DNA of 64,000 bases. Source: Pseudomonas yamanorum (GTDB lineage: Bacteria; Pseudomonadota; Gammaproteobacteria; Pseudomonadales; Pseudomonadaceae). Both the position numbers and the translations under genes were made by a program. Positions 9,582 to 19,440 of this stretch are shown in pieces. Every line of letters starts with the position of its first letter. Positions within the stretch are counted from its first letter, which is position 1. Below the pieces are notes generated by a model. It was not told where the DNA came from. It was given only the letters and a program-made list of their open reading frames with translations, and ran no database searches. The stretch lies in NCBI RefSeq assembly GCF_900105735.1, contig NZ_LT629793.1, positions 3,658,001 to 3,722,000 on the forward strand. Direction: 5' to 3'.

Positions 9582-11064
9582 CGGGCCGGTACTGCAAAGC
9601 TTCCGCCAGATGATGGCGGGCGATGGCTTCCACCTGTTCCAGGTCGGCCAGAGTGCGGGCGACCTTGAGCAAACGATGCGCCGCCCGCAGCGACAGCGTC
9701 AGCCGTTCGCACGCACTCTCCAGCCAGCCTTCATCGGCCTTCGCCAGCTTGCAGTGCTGGCGTAGCCCCGGCAGATCAAGAAAGGCATTGGCGCAGCCCT
9801 GGCGCCGTTGCTGACGCTCCCGGGCCTCGGCCACGAGGGCGGATGCACTGGCGGTATCGTCGCCTGACTGTTTGCCGGGGTTCAGCGCAGTGCTTTCCCG
9901 GGCGACGGTTACGTGCAGGTCAATCCGGTCCAACAGCGGACCCGAGAGCTTGTTGCGATAGCGCTGGATCTGCTCCGGCGTGCAGCGACAGCGCCCGCTG
10001 GGCTCGCCCACATAGCCGCAAGGGCAGGGGTTCATCGCCGCCACCAACTGAAAGCGCGCCGGGAAACTCACCCGGTCGCGGGCGCGGGCAATCACGATAT
10101 GCCCGGACTCCAGCGGCTCACGCAGCACTTCCAAGACCTTGCGATCAAACTCCGGCAGTTCGTCGAGAAACAACACACCATGATGGGCGAGGGTGATTTC
10201 CCCCGGCTGCGGTTTCGAGCCGCCGCCCACCAGCGCCGGGCCTGATGCCGAATGGTGCGGCTGGCGAAACGGCCGGTGCGGCCAATGGCTCAGCGGCGCC
10301 AGGCTGACCACTGATTGAATCGCCGCCACCTCCAGCGCTTCCTGTTCACTCAAGGGCGGCAACAGCCCCGGCAGACGGCTGGCGAGCAAGGTTTTGCCCG
10401 TGCCCGGTGGCCCGCTGAGCAACAGGTTGTGGGCGCCCGCGGCGGCAATCAGCAGTGCGCGTTTGGCTGCCAGTTGGCCCTGCACTTCACTCAAGTCCGG
10501 GTAAGGTTTGTTCAAGTACATCAGGCCACTGGAAACGAAGGGTTCGATCGGCACGTGACCGTTCAGGTGCGCCACCACTTGCAGCAGATGATCCACCGCA
10601 ATCACCTTCAATCCCGAGGCCAGGCACGCCTCTTCCGCATTGGCCCGTGGCACGATCAAAGTGCGCCCGGCCTTGCGCGCCGCCAGCGCTGCTGGCAATA
10701 CCCCTTTTACCGCCCGCACCTCGCCTGACAGTGCAAGCTCTCCCAGGCATTCCACGTTATCGAGGGTCAGCGCCGGTACCTGCACACTGGCGGCGAGAAT
10801 CCCCAACGCAATCGCCAAATCAAAACGCCCGCCGTCCTTGGGCAGGTCGGCGGGCGCGAGGTTGAGGGTGATGCGGCGGGACGGGTATTGCAGCGCAGAA
10901 TTGAGAATGGCACTGCGCACGCGGTCTTTGCTTTCCTTGACGGCGGTTTCCGGCAGGCCTACCAGCGTCAGCGAAGGCAAGCCGTTGGCCATGTGCACCT
11001 CGACAGTGACGGCGGGGGCTTCAACGCCAATCTGGGCGCGGCTGTGGACGATGGCGAGGGACAT
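9568..11064 (-). CDS. comM: YifB/ComM family Mg-chelatase-like AAA+ helicase
   Basis: 498 aa. Residues ~20-140 are the ChlI-like N-terminal domain (VEVHMANGLPSLTLVGLPET). Walker A GPPGTGKTLLASRLPGLLPP is at ~215-235 and Walker B GVLFLDELPEF at ~295. A cysteine cluster NPCPCGYVGEPSGRCRC follows, then the LLDRIDLHV sensor segment and the Mg-chelatase C-terminal domain. ComM is a hexameric branch-migration helicase that helps integrate transforming DNA in naturally competent bacteria. In Pseudomonas the gene sits near ubiK and glnK-amtB, as here. The full family length is present. Confidence 0.93.
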   Translation of the reverse strand: MSLAIVHSRAQIGVEAPAVTVEVHMANGLPSLTLVGLPETAVKESKDRVRSAILNSALQYPSRRITLNLAPADLPKDGGRFDLAIALGILAASVQVPALTLDNVECLGELALSGEVRAVKGVLPAALAARKAGRTLIVPRANAEEACLASGLKVIAVDHLLQVVAHLNGHVPIEPFVSSGLMYLNKPYPDLSEVQGQLAAKRALLIAAAGAHNLLLSGPPGTGKTLLASRLPGLLPPLSEQEALEVAAIQSVVSLAPLSHWPHRPFRQPHHSASGPALVGGGSKPQPGEITLAHHGVLFLDELPEFDRKVLEVLREPLESGHIVIARARDRVSFPARFQLVAAMNPCPCGYVGEPSGRCRCTPEQIQRYRNKLSGPLLDRIDLHVTVARESTALNPGKQSGDDTASASALVAEARERQQRRQGCANAFLDLPGLRQHCKLAKADEGWLESACERLTLSLRAAHRLLKVARTLADLEQVEAIARHHLAEALQYRPASAS

Positions 11065-11161
11065 GCTCGTTCCTTGAAATGAGTGGCCGCTTCCTGCGGT
11101 TTTTCAAGGGTAGTCCAGCGCTGGCGCAACGCAGCGGCGAGGTTTTACAGAACGTATCGGG

Positions 11162-12070
11162 CTACTGGCTGGGCGGTGGCACACACAAAAACTCCTTCGC
11201 CAACGTCAACCACGCCTGCGCCGCAAACGACAGCTTGCACTGCCGACGCCACGCCAGCATCAGCCGCCAGTTCAGGGCCGGCGACTGTATTTCCGCGATG
11301 CTGAATTGGTTGGCATCAAGGGTGTCGCAGAACGCCCGGGGCAGCAGGGTGATGCCCACACCCAGGCGTACCAGGGAGGCGATAAAGTCCCATTGGCTAC
11401 TGCGCCCGCTGATACGCGGCTCAAAACCGGCCAGGGCGCAGGCGTCGAGTACGAATTGGTTCAGGGTGAAGGTGTCATCGTAAAAGATGAATTCGCAGGC
11501 TTGCAGTTCGCTCAGCTCCACCGAGCTGCGTCCCTGCCAGGGCGAATCATGGGGCGCGAGCAGGCACAGCGGCGATTCGAACAAGGGCATGGATTCAAAT
11601 TCGGACCAGATATCCGCCACGCGCGGCGAGTCCAGGATGGTGCCGAACTCCAGGGTGCCTTGGCGCAGGTCCTGAATGGTGACGTTGCCGCCGCTTTCGA
11701 ACAGTTTCAGTTCGATCTTCGGGTAGCGGGCGTGATATTCCGCAAAGATCGGCGCCAGTGCGAGGTGGGTGGAGGGCGACAGTCCCATGCGCAGGGCGCC
11801 GCGTTCGACTTGCTGCAAGTCTTGCAGCTCAACGGTCATCTCATCGTGCAGTGCGATCATTTCCTTGGCGCGCTTGAGCACAATTTCACCGGCGTCCGTC
11901 AGGGTGAAGCGTTTTCCCATGCGGTCCAGCAGCCTCAAGCCAAGGCTCGTTTCAAGTTGCTGCACCATTTTGCTGACCGTTGGCTGGGTCAGGTGCAGCT
12001 TTACTGCGGCTTTGGTAAAGCTCTGCTGGTCCACGACTTCTACGAAATAACGAAGCGCCCTGATGTCCAT
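11162..12070 (-). CDS. LysR family transcriptional regulator (CynR/CidR-like)
   Basis: 302 aa. The N-terminal HTH begins MDIRALRYFVEVVDQQSFTK and continues KLHLTQPTVSKMVQQLE; the effector domain spans ~90-290. The ATG at 12070 gives the canonical LysR beginning; the ATG at 12082 adds only four residues. It is divergent from the cyclopropane fatty acid synthase gene across 192 bp. That spacer holds an inverted repeat TGGCTGG-22 bp-CCAGCCA (12128-12163). Control of cfa by this regulator is possible from the layout but not shown. Confidence 0.87.
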   Translation of the reverse strand: MDIRALRYFVEVVDQQSFTKAAVKLHLTQPTVSKMVQQLETSLGLRLLDRMGKRFTLTDAGEIVLKRAKEMIALHDEMTVELQDLQQVERGALRMGLSPSTHLALAPIFAEYHARYPKIELKLFESGGNVTIQDLRQGTLEFGTILDSPRVADIWSEFESMPLFESPLCLLAPHDSPWQGRSSVELSELQACEFIFYDDTFTLNQFVLDACALAGFEPRISGRSSQWDFIASLVRLGVGITLLPRAFCDTLDANQFSIAEIQSPALNWRLMLAWRRQCKLSFAAQAWLTLAKEFLCVPPPSQ

Positions 12071-12262
12071 TTTGCATTCCAATTTCGCATGGTTTTCATA
12101 AGATTAATTCATTATATCTTTAAAAAATGGCTGGATAAGATTTGTTACATCTGTTCCCAGCCAGCGTACCCGGTGATGCCTTGAGGGCCTTGCCAGACGC
12201 TTCCATGGCCAGATTTCTCGCAGTGTATGAATCAAAGGCAACGCTATTTCTGGAGAGCAATT

Positions 12263-13417
12263 GTGCTTAACAAAACGCGTCATTCTTTTTCCGGTTCTGA
12301 TGAGATGTCTCAGGGAGCGCGCTTCGTTAAGGAGTTGCTGGCGCAGGCGCAGATTGAGGTAAACGGGCCGTCGGCTGCGGATATGCAACTGCACCACAGT
12401 GCTACGTTCGACCTGGCCCTGGCCAAAGGCAACCTTGGCCTTGGCGAGGACTACATGGATGGCGGTTGGGACGCCGAGGCGCTGGATGAGTTTTTCTACC
12501 GCCTCATGCGCTCTGGGGTGATCGACCAGGCCAACCCGGCCACCTTGTTGTTTCACGCGTTCAGCTCCCGCTGGCTGAATCTGCAAAACAAGAAGCGCGC
12601 CTGGCAAGTCGGCGAGGCGCACTACGACCTTGGCAATGACTTCTACGCGCGCATGCTCGACTCGCGCATGACGTACACCTGTGGCTACTGGAAAGATGCC
12701 ACCACCCTGGAGCAGGCGCAGTTCGCCAAGCTGGACCTGATCTGTAAAAAGCTCGGTCTCAAGCCGGGCATGCGCGTGCTGGATATCGGCTGTGGCTGGG
12801 GCAGTTTCATGAGCCATGCGGCCGAGCACTATGGCGTGGAGTGCGTGGGTGTGACCATCTCCAAGGAGCAGGCGGAGTGGGGCCGCGCCAAGTATGCACA
12901 TCTGCCGATCGAGTTTCGTTTGCAGGACTATCGGGACATCGACGAGCAATTCGACCATATCGCCAGCGTCGGCATGTTTGAGCATGTGGGGCGCAAGAAC
13001 CATCGGGCGTATATGGAGGTGGCCAACCGCTGCCTGAAGGACGACGGCCTGTTCCTGTTGCACACCATCGGCAAGAACCAACGCAACAGCACGCCGGACC
13101 CGTGGATCGACAAATACATCTTTCCCAACGGTGATTTGCCCTCGATCGGGCAGATCGGCGACGCCATGGACGGGCTGTTTGTTGCCGAGGATTTGCACAA
13201 CTTTGGCGCCGATTACGACAAGACACTGATGGCCTGGTGCGAGAACTTCGAACTGGCTTGGCCGGACTTCGCCGAAACCTTCGGGCGGCGTTTCTACCGG
13301 ATGTGGCGCTATTACCTGCTGTCGTGTGCAGGGGCGTTTCGCGCGCGGGATATCCAGTTGTGGCAGTGGGTATTGTCGAAGAAGGGCGTTGTCGGCGGGT
13401 ATCAGCGGGTGAGCTGA
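12263..13417 (+). CDS. cfa: Cyclopropane-fatty-acyl-phospholipid synthase
   Basis: 384 aa, close to E. coli Cfa (382). It adds a methylene group from S-adenosylmethionine to unsaturated acyl chains of membrane lipids, protecting cells in stationary phase and under acid or solvent stress. The SAM-binding motif VLDIGCGWG is at ~170, with AHYDLGNDFYARMLDSRMTY just before it and IASVGMFEHVGRKNH after it; the C-terminal CAGAFRARDIQLWQ is the family signature. GTG at 12263 is chosen because GGAGAG lies 6 bp upstream and the length then matches; an ATG at 12227 is in frame but has no such site. Pseudomonads often carry two copies; which one this is cannot be told. Confidence 0.92.
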   Translation: MLNKTRHSFSGSDEMSQGARFVKELLAQAQIEVNGPSAADMQLHHSATFDLALAKGNLGLGEDYMDGGWDAEALDEFFYRLMRSGVIDQANPATLLFHAFSSRWLNLQNKKRAWQVGEAHYDLGNDFYARMLDSRMTYTCGYWKDATTLEQAQFAKLDLICKKLGLKPGMRVLDIGCGWGSFMSHAAEHYGVECVGVTISKEQAEWGRAKYAHLPIEFRLQDYRDIDEQFDHIASVGMFEHVGRKNHRAYMEVANRCLKDDGLFLLHTIGKNQRNSTPDPWIDKYIFPNGDLPSIGQIGDAMDGLFVAEDLHNFGADYDKTLMAWCENFELAWPDFAETFGRRFYRMWRYYLLSCAGAFRARDIQLWQWVLSKKGVVGGYQRVS

Positions 13418-13434
13418 GGGTTACAGCGGTTTAA

Positions 13435-13459
13435 CGGGGACAGGCGAAACCTGCCCCGG
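13435..13459. terminator. Hairpin between convergent cfa and ubiK
   Basis: CGGGGACAGG-CGAAA-CCTGCCCCG forms a strong stem with one bulged A, 18 bp after the cfa stop and just before the end of ubiK on the other strand. No clean T-run follows, so termination is likely only by position. Confidence 0.45.
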
Positions 13460-13469
13460 TTGGGCCGGT

Positions 13470-13730
13470 TTATTCGGCGGCCGGCGTCAATCGCGCTTCC
13501 AGCTCCGCCACCTTGGCCTCAAGGCTTTCCAACCGCGCCCGAGTGCGCGCCAACACCACCATCTGGCTATCAAACTCTTCCCGGCTTACCAGATCCAGCT
13601 TGCTGAAACCGCTTTGCAGCAGCGCCTTGAACTGGCTTTCAATTTCATTGCGTGGCAGCGGCGTGTCGCTGCTGAACAGGCGGGAGGCGTGGCCGCTCAG
13701 GGCGTCGAGGAGGTCTTTGGGCGCGAGCAT
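13470..13730 (-). CDS. ubiK: Ubiquinone biosynthesis accessory factor UbiK (YqiC/BMFP family)
   Basis: 86 aa. An amphipathic N-terminal half (MLAPKDLLDALSGHASRLF, then FKALLQSGFSKLDLVSREEF) is followed by a C-terminal coiled coil (RTRARLESLEAKVAELEARL). This is the BMFP fold that forms trimers and works with the Ubi complex in aerobic ubiquinone synthesis. The gene normally lies between glnK-amtB and yifB in Pseudomonas; here cfa and a LysR gene separate it from comM. Confidence 0.88.
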   Translation of the reverse strand: MLAPKDLLDALSGHASRLFSSDTPLPRNEIESQFKALLQSGFSKLDLVSREEFDSQMVVLARTRARLESLEAKVAELEARLTPAAE

Positions 13731-13802
13731 GGGAAATCGTCCGGAAAATCTGTTGGCCGGCAGTGTATCACGCAGCGTCTATAGTCATTTCCAGCAGCGG
13801 TG

Positions 13803-13854
13803 GCGCACGCTTTTCGCGCATGGGGACGGGCGGTCGCGCACCGTTTTCGTGCGT
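13803..13854 (+). promoter_or_regulatory. Paired NtrC-type enhancer sites upstream of glnK-amtB
   Basis: Two copies of a dyad lie in tandem: GCAC-GCTTTTC-GCGC at 13805-13819 and GCAC-CGTTTTC-GTGC at 13838-13852. Both have the GCAC-N7-GTGC spacing of NtrC boxes. Their centres are 33 bp apart, about three helical turns, and lie ~108 and ~141 bp upstream of the start expected from the sigma-54 promoter at 13928. Paired sites at this distance are what NtrC uses at glnA and glnK promoters. Assigned by pattern only. Confidence 0.6.
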
Positions 13855-13927
13855 ATCTTCGCCGTCGTGGCGCCCGGTAGGTGGGCGCGAGCGAACAAAG
13901 GACTGATTTCAGTGATTTTTACGGAGC

Positions 13928-13943
13928 TGGCAAGCTTTCTGCT
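13928..13943 (+). promoter_or_regulatory. Sigma-54 promoter for glnK-amtB
   Basis: TGGCAAGCTTTCTGCT carries the -24 GG and -12 GC with exactly 10 bp between them, against the consensus TGGCAC-N5-TTGCW. Transcription would begin near 13954, leaving a leader of about 198 nt before the glnK ATG. That leader contains GCACTG (13962) and CAGTGC (13988), which can pair across a 20-nt loop. Together with the two NtrC-like sites upstream this indicates induction under nitrogen limitation. Confidence 0.6.
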
Positions 13944-13968
13944 TAGACGATCATGACCCATGCACTGA

Positions 13969-14490
<522 letters not shown>

Positions 14491-14524
14491 GCCGCCAAAC
14501 CCCAACGCCCCAGGAGAAAACAAT

Positions 14525-15865
14525 ATGACTCTGCGTAAATTCGCAGGGCTAGGAGCCCTGTTGTCCCTCGTAATGCCGGCCCTGGCCATGGCGGCGGACC
14601 CAGTACCAGCTCCAGTCCTCAATTCCGGCGACACTGCGTGGATGCTTACGTCCACCGCGCTGGTACTGTTCATGACCATTCCAGGCCTCGCGCTGTTCTA
14701 CGGCGGCATGGTTCGCTCCAAAAACATTCTTTCCGTGATGATGCAGTGCTTCGCCATCACCGGCCTGATCACCATCCTGTGGTTCGTCTACGGCTACAGC
14801 ATGGCGTTCGATACCACCGGTATGGAAGCAGGCGTCGTCAACCTCAACTCCTTTGTGGGTGGCTTGTCCAAACTGTTCCTTTCGGGTGTGACCCCGGCCA
14901 GCATCACCGGCCCGGCGGCGTTGTTCCCTGAAGCCGTGTTTGTGACCTTCCAGATGACCTTCGCGATCATCACCCCGGCGCTGATCGTCGGTGCGTTCGC
15001 CGAGCGTATGAAGTTCTCCGCGATGCTGATCTTCATGGGCGTCTGGTTCACCCTGGTCTACGCACCGATTGCCCACATGGTATGGGGCGGTCCGGGTTCG
15101 TTGCTGGGCGACTGGGGCGTACTGGACTTCGCAGGCGGCACCGTGGTGCACATCAACGCCGGTGTTGCCGGCCTGGTAGCGTGCCTGGTACTCGGCAAGC
15201 GCAAAGGCTTCCCAACCACCCCAATGGCACCGCACAACCTCGGTTACACCCTGGTGGGCGCGGCCATGCTGTGGGTCGGCTGGTTCGGCTTCAACGCCGG
15301 CTCCGCTGCTGCGGCCAACGGCACTGCCGGTATGGCGATGCTGGTCACCCAGATCGCTACCGCTGCGGCGGCGCTGGGCTGGATGTTCGCCGAGTGGGTC
15401 ACCCACGGTAAGCCAAGCGCGCTGGGCATTGCCTCGGGTGTGGTTGCTGGCCTGGTGGCAATCACTCCAGCTGCGGGCACCGTGGGCCCGATGGGCGCCC
15501 TGGTGATCGGCCTGGCGGCCGGTGTAGTGTGCTTCTTCTGCGCCACTACCCTGAAACGCAAACTGGGCTACGACGACTCCCTGGACGCCTTCGGCGTACA
15601 CGGTATCGGCGGTATCCTCGGCGCGATCCTGACCGGTGTGTTCGCGGCACCAGCGATGGGCGGCTTCAACGCCACCACCACTGATATCGCTGCACAAGTC
15701 TGGATCCAGTGCAAAGGCGTCGGCTTCACCGTCATCTACACCGCCATCGTGACGTTCATCATCCTCAAGGTGCTGGACGCTGTGATGGGCCTGCGGGTGA
15801 CCGAAGAAGAAGAGGCTGTCGGCCTCGACCTGGCGCAACACAACGAGCGCGGCTACAACTTGTAA
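14525..15865 (+). CDS. amtB: Ammonium transporter AmtB
   Basis: 446 aa inner-membrane trimeric ammonium channel. A signal peptide (to about residue 24, ...MPALAMAADP) precedes 11 helices. The twin pore histidines are in GTVVHINAGVAG and FGVHGIGGILGAILTG. Family motifs FYGGMVRSKN and GWFGFNAGSA are present. It shares the sigma-54/NtrC-type control region in front of glnK and is closed by a terminator just downstream. Confidence 0.96.
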   Translation: MTLRKFAGLGALLSLVMPALAMAADPVPAPVLNSGDTAWMLTSTALVLFMTIPGLALFYGGMVRSKNILSVMMQCFAITGLITILWFVYGYSMAFDTTGMEAGVVNLNSFVGGLSKLFLSGVTPASITGPAALFPEAVFVTFQMTFAIITPALIVGAFAERMKFSAMLIFMGVWFTLVYAPIAHMVWGGPGSLLGDWGVLDFAGGTVVHINAGVAGLVACLVLGKRKGFPTTPMAPHNLGYTLVGAAMLWVGWFGFNAGSAAAANGTAGMAMLVTQIATAAAALGWMFAEWVTHGKPSALGIASGVVAGLVAITPAAGTVGPMGALVIGLAAGVVCFFCATTLKRKLGYDDSLDAFGVHGIGGILGAILTGVFAAPAMGGFNATTTDIAAQVWIQCKGVGFTVIYTAIVTFIILKVLDAVMGLRVTEEEEAVGLDLAQHNERGYNL

Positions 15866-15872
15866 GTACGCG

Positions 15873-15907
15873 AAAAAAAGATGCCCGGCTTGCCGGGCAT
15901 TTTTTTG
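15873..15907 (+). terminator. Rho-independent terminator of glnK-amtB
   Basis: The stem ATGCCCGGC-TT-GCCGGGCAT is followed by seven T's and preceded by an A-run, about 15 bp after the amtB stop. It could work in both directions. Confidence 0.9.
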
Positions 15908-16074
15908 CCTGGGGTTTGTCTGTGGCTAAAGGTGTATGGGTTTTTTGGCGACTTTGTGATGGGATCCACACCGCACTTTTCAGCGTGCGAATGTCTTACA
16001 GGCATGTAGGCGTATTCGGCACTTTGTTTTTTCCCTGAGCGCGCTAGAATGCGCGCCGATAGGCGGAGAACTGT

Positions 16075-16500
16075 ATGTGGCAACAGACCCTGATAACCCT
16101 GCGGGCCAAGCCCCGGGGCTTTCATCTGGTGACGGACGAGTTGCTCGCCGGCTTGCCTGAATTGAAGGCCTGTCGGGTGGGCCTGTTGCATTTGTGGCTG
16201 CAGCACACCTCGGCCTCGTTGACGGTCAACGAGAATGCCGACCCGGCGGTTCGCCGTGACTTCGAGCGTTTTTTCAATGCGCTGGTGCCGCAAGGCATGG
16301 CGGGATATGAACACAACGACGAAGGTCCGGATGATCTCCCGGCGCACTTCAAGGCCAGTCTGCTGGGCTGTCAGCTGAGTTTGCCGGTAAGGGCCGGCCG
16401 CTTGGCGATGGGGACCTGGCAAGGTGTTTATCTGGGCGAGCACCGTGATCATGGCGGTGCTCGTAAAGTCCTCGCCACCTTGCACGGTGATGGGGCATAA
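16075..16500 (+). CDS. YjbQ family protein (UPF0047, thiamin-phosphate synthase-like)
   Basis: 141 aa, the whole length of the YjbQ/UPF0047 family. Conserved segments are [19 protein letters not shown], the histidine-rich [13 protein letters not shown], and the C-terminal [15 protein letters not shown]. Some members have weak thiamin-phosphate synthase activity in E. coli, but the physiological role is not settled. It stands alone between amtB and sutA, with a possible -10 TAGAAT 30 bp upstream. Confidence 0.88.
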   Translation: MWQQTLITLRAKPRGFHLVTDELLAGLPELKACRVGLLHLWLQHTSASLTVNENADPAVRRDFERFFNALVPQGMAGYEHNDEGPDDLPAHFKASLLGCQLSLPVRAGRLAMGTWQGVYLGEHRDHGGARKVLATLHGDGA

Positions 16501-16603
16501 GCCACTGGTGATCCGGTGGATGTTGATTTTTTTCCGGCGGCCGTCGACAGGCGGCGAAGCTGGGCTATAACTAATCTGCTTTTCGCAAGTCATGAGGTAG
16601 AAC

Positions 16604-16930
16604 ATGAGCGACGATGATCTGGAAAACGACGACCTCGAAGTAGGCGACGACGACGAAACCGAAGAAGGTCTTGAGGCGGCTGCCGAAGACGTGGCTGACG
16701 ACGACGGTGGCGATGATGCACCGGTCCCGGTAGCCAAGGGCAAAGCCAAGGCTGCGGTGTCGGTTGACGAACTGCCGAGCGTAGAAGCCAAGAACAAAGA
16801 GCGCGATGCGCTGGCCCGTGCGATGGAAGAGTTCCTCGCTAAAGGCGGCAAAGTGCAGGAAGTCGAGGCTAACGTGGTGGCAGATCCACCGAAGAAGCCT
16901 GATAACAAGTACGGCAGCCGGCCTATCTAA
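16604..16930 (+). CDS. sutA: Transcriptional regulator SutA
   Basis: 108 aa. A very acidic N-terminal tail (residues 1-45, mostly Asp and Glu) and a basic middle (KGKAKAA) lead to a helical segment with ALARAMEEFLAKGGKVQEVE and the conserved end DPPKKPDNKYGSRPI. SutA is a small RNA polymerase-binding protein of Pseudomonas that raises expression of housekeeping genes in slow-growth states. The gene lies downstream of amtB and yjbQ, as in P. aeruginosa, and is closed by its own terminator. Confidence 0.9.
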   Translation: MSDDDLENDDLEVGDDDETEEGLEAAAEDVADDDGGDDAPVPVAKGKAKAAVSVDELPSVEAKNKERDALARAMEEFLAKGGKVQEVEANVVADPPKKPDNKYGSRPI

Positions 16931-16947
16931 GGCTTGCTGTTTGCTTG

Positions 16948-16982
16948 CTGAAAAAGCCCGCCGTCGCTGCGGGCTTTTTCAT
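16948..16982 (+). terminator. Rho-independent terminator after sutA
   Basis: GAAAAAGCCCGC-CGTC-GCTGCGGGCTTTTTC: a strong stem with flanking A- and T-runs, 20 bp after the sutA stop. Confidence 0.9.
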
Positions 16983-17013
16983 GAGCGCTACAAAATGGGA
17001 TTTCGTCCGTTCT

Positions 17014-17104
17014 CGTAGCAGCTGTCGAGCCTTGGCGAGGCTGCGTTGGCGGCCTGCCTGACACACCGCAAACGCAGCCTCGCCAAGGCTCGGCAGCTGC
17101 TACG
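17014..17104. repeat. Long inverted repeat, GTAGCAGCTG class
   Basis: Arms of about 35 bp (CGTAGCAGCTGTCGAGCC and on to GGCGAGGCTGCG, with the reverse complement after ~20 bp) are nearly perfect. The sequence differs from the GTGGGAGC REP family elsewhere in the window and represents another palindromic repeat class of fluorescent pseudomonads. It lies between sutA and the end of the HAD gene. Confidence 0.85.
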
Positions 17105-17116
17105 GTAAGTTCGGGG

Positions 17117-17812
17117 TCACTTCCAGCGGGTCAGGAGTGCTGGCAACTCGGTCAGGCTGCGAATCTCGGCATCCGGCAACTTCTCGGCCTCCCAGACCTT
17201 GCCCGCCGGGTTGAACCACACCGCCCGCAGCCCCGCCTGCTGCGCACCGGCTATGTCATCCCCCGGATGATCGCCAACGTGCACCGCAGCGCTCGGCGCT
17301 ACGCCACCGCGCTGCAGGGCCTCCTGGAACAACCGCGCATCCGGCTTGGCAATACCAATGTCTTCAGCCCGGAGTGCAAAGTGAAAGTAATCCGCCAGCC
17401 CCACACGCTGCACATCGGCATTGCCGTTGGTAATCACCCCCAGCAGATAGTCGCGGCGAAGCGCTTGCAGCATCGGTTCCGCTTCGGGGAATACGGTGAG
17501 TTGATGCCGGGCGTGGATGAACGCTTCAAAGCACACGTCCGCCATCTGCGCCGCTTCCGGCAACGGGTATCCGGCTTCCTCGAAAGCATGTTGCAGCACC
17601 TTTTGACGCAACACGCTGATGCGGTATTTCAGCTCTGGATGTCGCTCCAGCACCTGTTGGCGCAGGCTGGCAAACTTCTCCAGAGGCAAGTCGCCCACCT
17701 TGGTGGCATGGGTCGCCAGCCACTCGCGCATTGACGCCTCGGCGCTGATGATGACCGGCACGTTATCCCAGAGCGTATCGTCCAGGTCGAAGGTGATCAG
17801 CTTGATGCTCAT
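17117..17812 (-). CDS. HAD family hydrolase (YigB-like phosphatase)
   Basis: 231 aa. Motif I is FDLDDTLWD with the nucleophile Asp at residue ~9. Motif II is GVITNGN, motif III includes the Lys of [11 protein letters not shown] and motif IV is [14 protein letters not shown]. An alpha-helical cap lies between motifs I and II. E. coli YigB, from the same xerC neighbourhood, dephosphorylates FMN. The start overlaps the xerC stop by 4 bp (ATGA), so the two are translationally coupled. The actual substrate is not shown by sequence. Confidence 0.88.
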   Translation of the reverse strand: MSIKLITFDLDDTLWDNVPVIISAEASMREWLATHATKVGDLPLEKFASLRQQVLERHPELKYRISVLRQKVLQHAFEEAGYPLPEAAQMADVCFEAFIHARHQLTVFPEAEPMLQALRRDYLLGVITNGNADVQRVGLADYFHFALRAEDIGIAKPDARLFQEALQRGGVAPSAAVHVGDHPGDDIAGAQQAGLRAVWFNPAGKVWEAEKLPDAEIRSLTELPALLTRWK

Positions 17813-18708
17813 GAGTCACTGCCCTTAATGCGTTTGGCCCGTGGATGGGCGCTGTCGTACACCGTTGCCAGGTGTTGAAAGTCCAGGTGGGTGTAGATCT
17901 GGGTGGTCTTGATGTCTGAGTGGCCAAGCAGTTCCTGCACCGCGCGCAGGTCCTGGGACGACTCCAGCAGGTGGCTGGCAAAGGAGTGCCTGAGCATGTG
18001 CGGGTGCAGGTTTTGCCCCAGCTCGCGCTCGCCGGCGGCCTTGACCCGTAACTGAATGGCCCGTGGCCCGAGGCGGCGGCCTTGCTGGCTGATAAACACG
18101 GCGTCATCCGCCGGGTTGGCCAGGGCACGCAGGGGCAGCCACAGCAGCAGGGCTTCGCGGGCCTTCTTGCCCACCGGTAATACGCGGGTCTTGCTGCCTT
18201 TGCCGAGCACCTGCACCAGGCCATCCTCCAGGTCCAGCTGATCGAGGTTGAGCCCGGTCAGCTCCGACAGGCGCAGGCCCGAGGAGTAGAACAGTTCGAG
18301 GATCGCCTGGTCGCGATGAGCCAGGAAGTCGTCCTCCACGGCGCCGTCGAGCAATTGCAGGGCACGGTCGGTGTCGAGGGTCTTGGGCAGGCGGCGTTCA
18401 CCCTTGGGCGGCGCCAGGCCGTTGGCTGGGTCGTGGTCGCACAGGCCTTCGCGGTTCAGGTAGTGATAGAGGCCGCGTACCGCCGACAGCAGGCGCGCCA
18501 GGCTGCGGGAGGATTGGCCTTGCTGGTGCAGGCGGGCGATCAGGCTGCGCAGACCCTGGATATCCAGGGCCTTCCAGCTGCTGATGTGTTGCTTCTCGCA
18601 GAACGCCAGGACCTTGTTCAAGTCCCGACGGTAGGCTTCCAGGGTATGCGGCGACACCTGGCGCTCGCTGCGCAGGTGAGCGCAGTAGGCGTCCAGTTGT
18701 CGTTCCAT
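17809..18708 (-). CDS. xerC: Tyrosine recombinase XerC
   Basis: 299 aa. With XerD it resolves chromosome dimers at dif. Residues ~1-85 are the SAM-like N-terminal domain; the catalytic domain carries Arg in [12 protein letters not shown], Lys in the beta-hairpin [12 protein letters not shown], HxxR in [15 protein letters not shown], His in [13 protein letters not shown] and the nucleophilic Tyr in QIYTHLD. All are present. It is the fifth gene of the lptM-lysA-dapF-DUF484-xerC-HAD operon, the classic Pseudomonas and E. coli context. Confidence 0.95.
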   Translation of the reverse strand: MERQLDAYCAHLRSERQVSPHTLEAYRRDLNKVLAFCEKQHISSWKALDIQGLRSLIARLHQQGQSSRSLARLLSAVRGLYHYLNREGLCDHDPANGLAPPKGERRLPKTLDTDRALQLLDGAVEDDFLAHRDQAILELFYSSGLRLSELTGLNLDQLDLEDGLVQVLGKGSKTRVLPVGKKAREALLLWLPLRALANPADDAVFISQQGRRLGPRAIQLRVKAAGERELGQNLHPHMLRHSFASHLLESSQDLRAVQELLGHSDIKTTQIYTHLDFQHLATVYDSAHPRAKRIKGSDS

Positions 18709-18710
18709 GG

Positions 18711-19427
18711 TTAGCGCACCGCGCGCAGGGCAGTGGTGAAGCGCGGCAGGACGCGACCCAGCACTTCGGCGATGTAGCTCAGGAACAGCGTGCCCACCGA
18801 GCTTTTGTAGTGCTGTGGATCACGGCTGGCGATGGCCAGCACACCGTGTAAACCTTGATGACTCAGGGCGACCACAGCGGTGGAGCCGATCTGCTGGCGC
18901 TGTTCGGCGCCAAACAGGAAGTCCAGCTCATGCTCGCGCAGGGTGCCGCTGATGGTCTTGCCTTCGGACAGCAAGCCGCCAATGGCGGTCTGGGCATCGC
19001 TGCCGCTGACCCAGCGCCCTACCGGCATCGGGTTGTCGCTGAACAGGATCAGGCTGACAAAAGGCACTTGGAAGTCCTGGCGCAGGCTGTCTTCGACGGC
19101 AATAACCGCTTCTTCCAGGCTGGCGGCGTCCATCAGGGTCAGGACCAGGCGGCGGGTCTTGTCGAACAGGCGGTCGTTGTCGCGGGCCACGTCCATCAGC
19201 TGCGAGAGCCGATGACGCATCTCGATATTGCGCTCGCGCAGGATCTTCATCTGCCGCTCCACCAGCGACACGGTATCGCCGCGCTGGTGGGGAATGCGCA
19301 GGGCCGGCAGCAGTTCTTCGTGTTCGACGAAGAAGTCCGGATTAGCCTCCAGATACGCCGCAACGGCTGCGGCCTCCAGACTTTCGCTTGGGGATGCGTT
19401 CGCGGGTACTTGAGGCTTATCAGTCAT
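18711..19427 (-). CDS. DUF484 family protein
   Basis: 238 aa. A helical N-terminus with [20 protein letters not shown] and [14 protein letters not shown] is followed by a GAF-like domain (~100-235). This is the DUF484 gene found between dapF and xerC in gamma-proteobacteria (E. coli yigA position). No biochemical function is established. It lies 13 bp after dapF and ends 2 bp before xerC, so it is within the operon. Confidence 0.88.
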   Translation of the reverse strand: MTDKPQVPANASPSESLEAAAVAAYLEANPDFFVEHEELLPALRIPHQRGDTVSLVERQMKILRERNIEMRHRLSQLMDVARDNDRLFDKTRRLVLTLMDAASLEEAVIAVEDSLRQDFQVPFVSLILFSDNPMPVGRWVSGSDAQTAIGGLLSEGKTISGTLREHELDFLFGAEQRQQIGSTAVVALSHQGLHGVLAIASRDPQHYKSSVGTLFLSYIAEVLGRVLPRFTTALRAVR

Positions 19428-19440
19428 TAGATTTTCTCAC

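Noticed and set aside
12227..12262. Upstream ATG as the start of cfa
   Set aside because: No ribosome-binding site; GTG at 12263 has GGAGAG at good spacing and gives the family length.
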